From JBAYJY01 sp041664945 (GTDB lineage Bacteria > UBP15 > UBA6099), in the NCBI GenBank assembly GCA_041664945.1, contig JBAYJY010000230.1, positions 1 through 6,328 of the forward strand: a DNA stretch of 6,328 nt. Direction: 5' to 3'. The position numbers and the translations under genes are program-made. The notes beneath the pieces were generated by a model. It did no database searches, was not told the DNA's origin, and saw only the letters and a program-made list of their open reading frames with translations. This document shows positions 1 to 4,952 of this stretch, in pieces (positions within the stretch are counted from its first letter, which is position 1; every line of letters starts with the position of its first letter).

Positions 1-56
1 ATTATTAAAACCCGTCCCAAAATATATATGCTTGAGAAAAAACGGCGGACGAGTTG

Positions 57-1469
57 ATGGCGGACACAACGGCGGCGAAACAGGAACTTGTGAGCATTCC
101 GGAAGCGAAACGGCGGCGAAGCCTTCGTTTCAGCATCTGGGACGCGAGCTTTTACGCGGCCATGGTCGGGTTCGCGGAAACCTACTTCGTGCCGCTGATG
201 CTTGCGATCGGCGCGACGAGCTTTCAGGTCGGAATATTCACAGCCGCGCCGATGCTCTGCGTGGCGATCACGCAATTCGCATCGCTGATGCTCGTCGAGC
301 AATACAGAAAGCGCAAGAAAATTATCGTCAGCGGCGTAATTGCGCAGGCGGCCGCGCTCGGCTTCATTCTCTATAAAACGTCGACCGGCAATTTCGATCC
401 GTGGCTTCTGATAGCGATCGGATCAGTATACTTCGCGGCTAACGGAATGGTCATGCCTGCTTGGAACAGCCTGATCGGCGACCTGACGACCGCGAAGGAC
501 CGCGGCTCTTACTTCGGCCGCCGGAGCAGCATCTCAGGGCCGATCACATTCGCCGCCGTCGCCGCCGGCGGGCTCACGCTCCAGCATTTCGCGGGACTCG
601 GCAAGCCGCTAACCGGCTTCGCATGGGTGCTCACAGCTGCGCTTATCAGCAGACTCGGTTCCATATATTCGCTCGTCCGCCACTTCGACGTCCCTTACAG
701 AAAAGTTAAAGATTCATATTTTTCATTCATGCAGTTCATTCGCAGAAGCCCCAAATCAAACTTCGCCCACTTCGTCTATTTTCAAGCCATCATGGGTTTC
801 GCGAACCAGATTTCGTCGCCCTTCTTCGCGGTGTACATGCTGCGCGACCTTAAGTTCAGCTACGTCGATTACATGATCGCGCAGGGCGTGTTCCAGATCG
901 TGCAGTTCATGATGATGCGCCGCTGGGGTCCGCTCGCCGACCGGTTCGGCAACCGCATCATCCTGCGCATCACAGGCTCGTTTCTGCCGCTGCTGCCGAT
1001 CATGTGGCTGTTTTCGAAAAACTTTTACTACATCATCGCCATACAAATTTTCGCCGGAACCGTGTGGGCCGGCTGGCTGCTCGGAACCTCGAATTTCGTG
1101 TTCGACGCCGTTACGCCCGCGAAACGCGCGCGCTGCGCCGCCTACCTCAACTTCTTCAACAGTTCCGGCATCTTCCTCGGCGCCCTGCTCGGCGCCGTGC
1201 TCAGCATTCACGCCCCGAAGTTCATCGACACCGGCGCCCTCAGAATCACATTCTTCTCATCGCTTGAGTTCATTTTCGTCCTCTCCGGCCTGTTGCGATT
1301 CCTCAACGTATTCTTCTTCATGCCAACTGTCCACGAAGTCCGCAAAGTCGGCAAACCGGAGATTAAAGACATCTTCCTCATGCTCACCCACATCCGCCCA
1401 CTCACCGGCAGTCAGTTCGAGATCTACACCGGCTCCGGCTCGAAGGAAAACGGCAACCCACCGGAATAA
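57..1469 (+). CDS. Major facilitator superfamily (MFS) transporter, substrate unknown
   Basis: A 470-residue, strongly hydrophobic protein of typical MFS length. Long apolar stretches separated by short basic loops fit about 12 membrane helices in the inner membrane. The best family marker is a motif-A copy, GPLADRFGNR, at residues 291-300, where the loop between helices 8 and 9 is expected; Gly291, Asp295, Gly298 and Arg300 are present. The equivalent loop in the first half (EQYRKRKKII, about 81-90) is basic but degenerate. RGSYFGRR at 149-156 resembles a motif seen in uncharacterised bacterial MFS proteins. The N-terminus is polar and basic (AKRRRS) with no signal peptide, and the C-terminal tail of about 45 residues is polar. 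ATG at 57 is preferred over the adjacent in-frame TTG at 54; an in-frame stop at 33-35 excludes a longer start. The ribosome site is weak (GGACGAG). The gene converges on glnK and has no evident functional link to it. No substrate can be assigned. Confidence 0.88.
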   Translation: MADTTAAKQELVSIPEAKRRRSLRFSIWDASFYAAMVGFAETYFVPLMLAIGATSFQVGIFTAAPMLCVAITQFASLMLVEQYRKRKKIIVSGVIAQAAALGFILYKTSTGNFDPWLLIAIGSVYFAANGMVMPAWNSLIGDLTTAKDRGSYFGRRSSISGPITFAAVAAGGLTLQHFAGLGKPLTGFAWVLTAALISRLGSIYSLVRHFDVPYRKVKDSYFSFMQFIRRSPKSNFAHFVYFQAIMGFANQISSPFFAVYMLRDLKFSYVDYMIAQGVFQIVQFMMMRRWGPLADRFGNRIILRITGSFLPLLPIMWLFSKNFYYIIAIQIFAGTVWAGWLLGTSNFVFDAVTPAKRARCAAYLNFFNSSGIFLGALLGAVLSIHAPKFIDTGALRITFFSSLEFIFVLSGLLRFLNVFFFMPTVHEVRKVGKPEIKDIFLMLTHIRPLTGSQFEIYTGSGSKENGNPPE

Positions 1470-1633
1470 TTTCTTTTCACTCGGAAACGCGGAATCGCTG
1501 GATTTCATTGTGTGTTCCAATTAGCGACGGAAATGCCCAGTATTTCAATTCGCAGGCGCGAAAAAGCGTCCCCGCTATAGAGAGGGGACGCCGTTTTCAG
1601 CGTGAAGGTTTAGCGATACTGCGTGGCCGGCGT
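1470..1633. other. Convergent intergenic region with terminator
   Basis: This 164-bp gap separates the ends of the MFS gene (plus strand) and glnK (minus strand). Besides the hairpin at 1561-1597 I see nothing in it: no RNA gene and no promoter. Short open frames crossing it are antisense extensions with no ribosome site or recognisable protein. Confidence 0.6.
1561..1597. terminator. Rho-independent terminator, probably bidirectional
   Basis: A perfect 8-bp GC-rich stem pairs GCGTCCCC (1566-1573) with GGGGACGC (1584-1591) around a 10-nt loop. Read on the minus strand, the stem is followed at once by five T (plus-strand AAAAA, 1561-1565). That is a classical terminator for the amtB-glnK transcript, about 43 bp after the glnK stop. 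Read on the plus strand, CG and then TTTT (1594-1597) follow, so it may also end the MFS transcript, which stops about 97 bp upstream. Confidence 0.85.
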
Positions 1634-1972
1634 TTAGATTGCCTCGCCGCCGGTCTCGCCCGTGCTTATGCGGACGCAGTCGGCCAGTTCGGTGACGAAT
1701 ATCTTTCCGTCGCCGATGTTGCCGGTTTGCGCCCCTTTGATTATCGCCATTATCGTCGGCTTGACGAAGTCCTCGTTCACAGCGATCTCAAGCCGCGTCT
1801 TCATCAGCAGATTCACTTCCCTCGCAAGTCCCCTGTACATCTCCGTATGCCCCTGCTGGCGGCCGCAGCCAAGCGCGTTGATGACCGACATCTTGAACAC
1901 CTGCACGGCGTACAACTCTTTCTTCACGTCATCAAGCTTATTAGGTTTTATGTATGCGACTATCATTTTCAT
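1634..1972 (-). CDS. glnK: PII nitrogen regulatory protein (GlnK-type), atypical T-loop
   Basis: A 112-residue, full-length PII protein, the small cytoplasmic trimer that senses ATP/ADP and 2-oxoglutarate and binds targets such as AmtB. Landmarks in order are: N-terminal MKMIVAYIKPNKLDDVK; T-loop GCGRQQGHTEMYRG at 35-48, with Arg38, Gln39 and Tyr46; Lys58; the B-loop TGNIGDGKIF at 83-92, with Lys90; and the C-loop Arg101 followed by STGET. Arg38, Gln39, Lys58, Lys90 and Arg101, known ligand or nucleotide contacts in PII, are kept. Two positions differ from the E. coli proteins: residue 51, normally the uridylylated Tyr, is Arg (AGG), and residue 103, normally Arg, is Ser. The start is set by AAGGAGG about 8 nt upstream of ATG. 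The gene lies 34 bp after amtB, the usual partner, which favours GlnK over GlnB. The order amtB-glnK is the reverse of E. coli. Control by a GlnD uridylyltransferase at Tyr51 is not possible. The T-loop does not resemble the NifI proteins. Confidence 0.95.
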   Translation of the reverse strand: MKMIVAYIKPNKLDDVKKELYAVQVFKMSVINALGCGRQQGHTEMYRGLAREVNLLMKTRLEIAVNEDFVKPTIMAIIKGAQTGNIGDGKIFVTELADCVRISTGETGGEAI

Positions 1973-1978
1973 GTTTCC

Positions 1979-1988
1979 GTCCTCCTTT
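1979..1988 (-). promoter_or_regulatory. Ribosome binding site of glnK
   Basis: The minus strand reads AAAGGAGG just upstream of the glnK ATG (1972-1970) with about 8 nt of spacing. It lies inside the 34-bp amtB-glnK gap, which contains no promoter or terminator, so the two genes are most likely co-transcribed. Confidence 0.75.
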
Positions 1989-2006
1989 GTTTTTATCAGC
2001 CGGCCC

Positions 2007-2020
2007 TCACATATATGTGA
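2007..2020. repeat. 14-bp perfect palindrome over the amtB stop codon
   Basis: TCACATATATGTGA reads the same on both strands and covers the last codons and the TGA of amtB. It has no loop, so a strong RNA hairpin is unlikely; the sequence may only reflect the Thr-Tyr-Met codons. A role as a protein-binding site is possible but unsupported. Confidence 0.4.
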
Positions 2021-3590
2021 CGCGAACCGGGAAATCGGGATATGCCGACACCGACACTTCGAACTGGTCGAGTCCCTGAATCTCCTGCTCGGCCGGCACT
2101 CGCAGCGGCGTGATTTTGTTCAGAACTTTAAAGAATACATACATTATGATAAAGACAAAAACTATGTTGACAAGCATTCCGATGCACTGCGCCGCGAACT
2201 GCGAAGCGTCGCCGTAGAAGAGGCCCCGCACCGGCGCCGCGATGCCGTTCAGCCCGCCGCCGTACGTGCCGTCCGCGAACAGACCGAGCGCGAGAACGCC
2301 CCACGCTCCGTTTACCCCGTGGACGGATATCGCGCCGACCGGGTCGTCAACTTTCATCACCCGTTCGAAGAAGGACACGCTCAAGCACACGAGAATTCCA
2401 GCTATGAGACCTATGATGACAGCCGACACAGAATTGACGAAAGCGCACGGCGCCGTTATCGCCACCAGGCCCGCAAGCAGTCCGTTCGCCGACATCGAGA
2501 TGTCGGGTTTGCCGTAACGCATCCACATGTACAGCAGCGACGAAAACGCGGCCGCCCCGCCGGCCAGCATCGTGTTTACCGCTATGACAGCTATTCGCAG
2601 GTCGCCGCCCGCGAGCGACGAGCCGGCGTTGAATCCGAACCACCCGAATGCGAGGATGAAACAACCAACGATCGCCATCGGTATGTGATGGCCCGGCATC
2701 GGGTTCGGCTTGCCGTTCGTGAACTTGCCGATGCGCGGCCCGAGAACCATCGCCCCCGCGAGCGCCGCCACGCCACCCGTCATGTGAACCACGCTCGATC
2801 CCGCGAAATCTATATGGCCGTGGCCGAGCCCGAAGTTGCGGCCCAACGCCGACAGCCAGCCTCCTCCCCACACCCAGTTCGCATACAGCGGATACACTAT
2901 CGCCGATATGAAGAACCCGTATATGATGAATGATTTGAACGTCCAGCGTTCCGCCATCGAACCGGTCGGAATCGTCGCCGTCGTGTCCATGAACACCATC
3001 TGGAACAGGAATATCCCGAATATGACCGCATCGTACGTCATGCCCGACAGAAAGAACCCCTTCGTGCCGAACAGACCGAAATCTTTGCCGAACAGATGCA
3101 GCGCGAATTCTCCGTTCAGCGCCCCGCCGCCGCCGAGACTGGCCGCGCCGCCGGAACCGCCCATCTGCAGCGCAAACCCGCACACCCAGAAACCGAGCAT
3201 CCCGATGACGTATACCATAAAATTCATCGCCATCGTGTGGCCCGCGTTCTTGGCGCGCGTGAACCCCGTTTCAGCCATCGCGAACCCTGCCTGCATGAAC
3301 ATCACCAGAAAACCGCAGATCAGCATCCAGACCATGTTGATCGCGACCCGGTTGTGCCCGACAACATCCGCGAGCTTAACCGCTACCGGCTCGGTTTTCT
3401 CTGCCAGTTTCAGGTCGTCCGCCGTCGGCGCGTTCTCCGTCGCGCCCACTACATCCGCCGCCACCCCAATGGATGCGCCGGACGGGTCGGATTTCGGCCC
3501 GCTGTCCGCCAACCCGACAACGCACATAGTGACAATCATCATCAGGAACGTCACTATCCCCATTCTCATTTTCAAGTTTTCTTTTCTCAT
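2007..3590 (-). CDS. amtB: Ammonium transporter AmtB/Amt, with N-terminal signal sequence
   Basis: A 527-residue Amt/MEP/Rh ammonium channel of the inner membrane. It starts with a likely signal peptide (MRKENLK, then a hydrophobic stretch at about 9-27), followed by a 45-residue polar linker before the first channel helix. Core motifs are: MQAGFAMAETGFTRAKNAG at 99-117; TATIPTGSMAERW at 204-216; DFAGSSVVHMTGG at 261-273, with the pore aspartate Asp261 and first twin histidine His269; FGWFGFNAGSS at 315-325; and VHGVNGAWG at 423-431, with the second twin histidine His424. Eleven membrane helices are expected after the signal peptide. A glycine-rich loop (about 144-160) follows helix 2 or 3. 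The cytoplasmic tail ends with AYPDFPVRVTYM. The protein is longer than E. coli AmtB (about 430 residues) because of the N-terminal region and loops. ATG at 3590 is chosen because GGAGAGG precedes it and the signal peptide begins there; the frame stays open 23 codons further upstream without support. The partner glnK follows after 34 bp, and control is probably from the sigma-54 promoter at 4607. Confidence 0.96.
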   Translation of the reverse strand: MRKENLKMRMGIVTFLMMIVTMCVVGLADSGPKSDPSGASIGVAADVVGATENAPTADDLKLAEKTEPVAVKLADVVGHNRVAINMVWMLICGFLVMFMQAGFAMAETGFTRAKNAGHTMAMNFMVYVIGMLGFWVCGFALQMGGSGGAASLGGGGALNGEFALHLFGKDFGLFGTKGFFLSGMTYDAVIFGIFLFQMVFMDTTATIPTGSMAERWTFKSFIIYGFFISAIVYPLYANWVWGGGWLSALGRNFGLGHGHIDFAGSSVVHMTGGVAALAGAMVLGPRIGKFTNGKPNPMPGHHIPMAIVGCFILAFGWFGFNAGSSLAGGDLRIAVIAVNTMLAGGAAAFSSLLYMWMRYGKPDISMSANGLLAGLVAITAPCAFVNSVSAVIIGLIAGILVCLSVSFFERVMKVDDPVGAISVHGVNGAWGVLALGLFADGTYGGGLNGIAAPVRGLFYGDASQFAAQCIGMLVNIVFVFIIMYVFFKVLNKITPLRVPAEQEIQGLDQFEVSVSAYPDFPVRVTYM

Positions 3591-3602
3591 TGTGTTTTCC
3601 TC
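3591..3602 (-). promoter_or_regulatory. Ribosome binding site of amtB
   Basis: The minus strand reads GGAGAGGAAAACACA before the ATG at 3590. The purine-rich GGAGAGG is a good ribosome site and decides the start of amtB. Its 5' edge touches the right side of the inverted repeat at 3603-3644, so RNA folding there could affect access. Confidence 0.65.
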
Positions 3603-3644
3603 TCCACCGCGCCCGTTCGGAGACAAGGCTTCGCCGGGCGTGGA
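3603..3644. repeat. Imperfect inverted repeat (hairpin) in the amtB leader
   Basis: Arms TCCAC-(CGC)-GCCCG (3603-3615) and CGGGCGTGGA (3635-3644) pair over 10 bp with one 3-nt bulge and a 19-nt loop. The loop can form a small competing GGC-TTC-GCC hairpin at 3627-3635. It sits in the 145-bp gap between the outer-membrane gene and amtB and ends at the amtB ribosome site. No T-run follows on the minus strand, so it does not look like a terminator for the operon. It may be a leader structure, an RNA-processing site, or one copy of a dispersed palindromic repeat family. One window cannot tell these apart. Confidence 0.6.
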
Positions 3645-3735
3645 ATTTTGCCTCCACAAGTTGATATTTATGTTTATGAAAACCGGTTCTCGGATAGATT
3701 CCGGATTTGTATTCCACGACGTCTAAATCTACGGC

Positions 3736-4521
3736 TCAGAAATTGATGTCAAGTTGCGTCGTGAACGTGTTCGCTGGCGCCGGCTGGAGCTTCTTCTCGT
3801 TGAAAAAGTCGTAACCGACTAACAGGCTCACATTGTCCGCGAAGGCATAAGACACGCCGATGCTCGCAGCGCCTAAGGAGTTTTCACCGCCCTGATAGTC
3901 GACAGCTCCCCAGATCTTTTTCGTGAACTGCTTGTCGATCGAGGCGAGAATGCCAGTGCGCTCGCGGTCGCCGTTGGTGTCTACCAAAAGTTTCCCGTTC
4001 CCGACATATCCGCCGAGGGATAACCGCGCGGATACGCCGGGTATCGTCTTGGCGACAAGCGCGTAATACATGTCAATATCCGTTCTCGACGCGCCCTTGC
4101 GGCTCGTTCCCATAAAGCAACTGCCCGCGGCGAACGCCGGCAGGCTGCCCTTTTCGGGGATTCCATATTTAAAGTTGAAATAGAAAGGCTTTCGCGAAGC
4201 TCCAAGAAGATCGAACCCGACTTCCCAGCCTTTCGCGACGCCATATTCAAGGCCGACATCCGTCGGCATCGACCACGTATTATCGGTCCCTGCGGTGAAA
4301 TAATTGTCTATTCCAAGGTGATACGTTCCCTTCGCCTGTATGTCCGTCGATGGAATCCAGATTTGCGTGCTCGGCGTGGCGGCGGCTTTTTGAGCGATAA
4401 GCATAAACGCCGCAACTGCAAGCGTCTTCAAGCCCTTTTCAATCGCCTCCGCCATGCGCGACTTTCCATTTCGCCGGCTTCTCGCTTCGATGTGGTTTTC
4501 TCTCACGTTGTAGCTTCTCAT
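3736..4521 (-). CDS. Putative outer-membrane beta-barrel protein, first gene of the amtB-glnK unit
   Basis: A 261-residue protein I cannot assign to a named family. It has an export signal: hydrophobic LAVAAFMLIA at 34-43, then QKAAA-TPS, with likely cleavage after about Ala48. The mature part shows many alternating polar/apolar segments with aromatic and Gly residues (YHLGIDNYF, WEVGFDLLG, FYFNFKYG, ARLSLGGYVG, IWGAVDYQ, ASIGVSYAF, VSLLVGYDFF). It ends in QLDINF with a terminal Phe, the usual signal for outer-membrane barrel assembly. ATG at 4521 is preferred because AAAGGAGG lies directly upstream. That start gives an unusually long, basic n-region of about 33 residues, and Met23 (MAEAIEKG) would give an ordinary signal peptide but has only a weak GGAAAG site. 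The gene is the first after the sigma-54 promoter and is followed by amtB after 145 bp with no terminator. Inference: it helps nitrogen-compound entry or the envelope response during nitrogen limitation. No transport activity is shown by the sequence. Confidence 0.78.
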   Translation of the reverse strand: MRSYNVRENHIEARSRRNGKSRMAEAIEKGLKTLAVAAFMLIAQKAAATPSTQIWIPSTDIQAKGTYHLGIDNYFTAGTDNTWSMPTDVGLEYGVAKGWEVGFDLLGASRKPFYFNFKYGIPEKGSLPAFAAGSCFMGTSRKGASRTDIDMYYALVAKTIPGVSARLSLGGYVGNGKLLVDTNGDRERTGILASIDKQFTKKIWGAVDYQGGENSLGAASIGVSYAFADNVSLLVGYDFFNEKKLQPAPANTFTTQLDINF

Positions 4522-4539
4522 AAATCCTCCTTTGGATTT
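4522..4539 (-). promoter_or_regulatory. Ribosome binding site of the outer-membrane gene, within a small hairpin
   Basis: The minus-strand leader reads AAATCC-AAAGGA-GGATTT immediately before ATG. The Shine-Dalgarno AAAGGAGG is near-perfect and supports the start at 4521. The flanking AAATCC and GGATTT are exact complements (6 bp, 6-nt loop), so the site can fold into a weak hairpin that holds part of itself. The stem is AT-rich and probably marginal in stability. Confidence 0.6.
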
Positions 4540-4557
4540 CAGGCGGCTTTCGATTTT

Positions 4558-4579
4558 TTTCCGCTTCTAATTGCGGAAA
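4558..4579 (-). promoter_or_regulatory. Leader hairpin in the 5' UTR of the outer-membrane/amtB/glnK mRNA
   Basis: TTTCCGC (4558-4564) and GCGGAAA (4573-4579) form a perfect 7-bp stem with an 8-nt loop. If the sigma-54 start site is near 4596, the hairpin begins about 17 nt into the transcript. On the minus strand it is followed by A residues, not T, so it is not a terminator. It could stabilise the 5' end. Confidence 0.4.
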
Positions 4580-4606
4580 TGCCGTTCTCGTCGTTTCACC
4601 TATATA

Positions 4607-4623
4607 TGCAAATGCCGTGCCAG
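4607..4623 (-). promoter_or_regulatory. Sigma-54 (RpoN) -24/-12 promoter of the outer-membrane/amtB/glnK operon
   Basis: The minus strand reads CTGGCACGGCATTTGCA, which fits the consensus YTGGCACGRNNNTTGCW at every defined position. The -24 GG is at 4621-4620 and the -12 GC at 4609-4608, with correct spacing. The start site should be near 4596, giving a leader of about 75 nt to the ATG at 4521. Sigma-54 promoters need an enhancer-binding ATPase. One such protein, NifA, is encoded divergently about 330 bp away. amtB-glnK operons are classic sigma-54 targets under NtrC, which supports the call. Confidence 0.88.
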
Positions 4624-4680
4624 CATGAAAATAAACCGCGCGCTTTTTGACGAGCATCCAAATAAACCAGCAATGAAAGC

Positions 4681-4727
4681 TATAATTACAATTAGCCGCA
4701 TATAATGCGCTTGGCGCAACTTATAAT
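4681..4727. repeat. Three TATAAT copies in helical phase
   Basis: TATAAT occurs at 4681-4686, 4701-4706 and 4722-4727, spaced 20 and 21 bp, about two DNA turns each. Outer copies extend to TATAATTA. They flank the GCGC palindrome at 4706-4718. None has a good -35 partner on the plus strand, so DNA bending or opening is as likely as promoter function. Confidence 0.4.
4706..4718. promoter_or_regulatory. Candidate enhancer palindrome upstream of the sigma-54 promoter
   Basis: TGCGC-TTG-GCGCA is a perfect 5-bp inverted repeat in otherwise AT-rich DNA. Its centre is about 116 bp upstream of the predicted sigma-54 start site, a usual position for activator binding. It matches neither the NifA site (TGT-N10-ACA) nor the E. 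coli NtrC site (GCAC-N7-GTGC), so which protein binds, if any, is unknown. Confidence 0.4.
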
Positions 4728-4762
4728 TAATTGACACCATTATGTATCTTTTATATTTTAAC

Positions 4763-4901
4763 GATACAATTATGTGCTATCCGGGAACTGTTTGATCGTT
4801 TATTTAGCCAATCGTAGCTTTCTTCCAATGCGAAACATTAGGACTTGATTGTTTACCGCGAATTTAATGTCCAATAAAGCGTTTCTTTTGATACAATTAT
4901 G
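4763..4901 (+). repeat. Direct repeat GATACAATTATG, two copies
   Basis: An exact 12-bp repeat occurs at 4763-4774 and 4890-4901, 127 bp apart (about 12 helical turns). A partial inverted copy, CATTATGTATC, lies at 4738-4748 and forms TGTATC-N14-GATACA with the first copy. The positions upstream of nifA suggest operator sites for an unknown regulator, though the AT-rich context makes chance possible. Confidence 0.4.
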
Positions 4902-4904
4902 GTG

Positions 4905-4950
4905 TTGTGATAATATGTGGCACAATTTTGTGCTGTTTGTTATAATATGT
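4905..4950 (+). promoter_or_regulatory. nifA promoter region: -10 TATAAT, paired repeats and a palindrome
   Basis: TATAAT at 4941-4946 is a perfect -10, only 6 bp before the ATG at 4953; the -35 position 17 bp upstream reads TGGCAC, a poor match. Transcription from it would begin at or next to the start codon. A second possible -10, GATAAT (4909-4914), lies within TTGTGATAATATGT (4905-4918). That 14-mer recurs with one change as TTGTTATAATATGT (4937-4950), 32 bp on. Between the copies is the palindrome GCACAA-TT-TTGTGC (4920-4933), well placed to act as an operator. Confidence 0.5.
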
Positions 4951-4952
4951 TT

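Larger units (their letters stand above)
4522..4952. other. AT-rich divergent regulatory region between the outer-membrane gene and nifA
   Basis: This 431-bp region has no gene. It contains the sigma-54 promoter for the leftward operon and its leader hairpin, a TGCGC/GCGCA palindrome, three phased TATAAT copies (4681, 4701, 4722), a TTGACA-like element (4731), a repeated GATACAATTATG (4763 and 4890), a GCACAA/TTGTGC palindrome (4920) and the nifA -10 element (4941). Base composition is far more AT-rich than the coding sequence on either side. No tRNA, small protein or classical riboswitch is recognisable. The stretch 4775-4888 has nothing I can name. Confidence 0.8.

Noticed and set aside
1634..1972. 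NifI1/NifI2-type PII protein, suggested by the nearby nifA
   Set aside because: The T-loop keeps GlnK-type GRQQGHTEMYRG and the gene pairs with amtB and not with nifH/nifD, so a GlnK call is better.
1662..2933. 423-codon plus-strand open frame across glnK and amtB
   Set aside because: It spans two real minus-strand genes and their gap, has no ribosome site, and its product is low-complexity Arg/His-rich sequence.
2836..3726. Long plus-strand open frame of 296 codons opposite amtB
   Set aside because: It is antisense to a clearly conserved ammonium transporter with all core motifs; its Pro/Ser/Arg-rich composition comes from reading GC-biased codons backwards.
3591..3735. Terminator or separate promoter between the outer-membrane gene and amtB
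   Set aside because: The hairpin present has no T-run on the minus strand, and I see no -24/-12 or convincing -35/-10 pair; co-transcription is simpler.
4918..4933. Plus-strand sigma-54 promoter for nifA starting at TGGCAC
   Set aside because: The -24 half is good, but at the proper spacing the -12 half reads TGTG; a GC pair appears only with one extra base. A sigma-70-like TATAAT fits better.
4630..4950. NifA upstream activator sequence TGT-N10-ACA
   Set aside because: Each TGT and ACA in the region was paired at the required distance and none matched.
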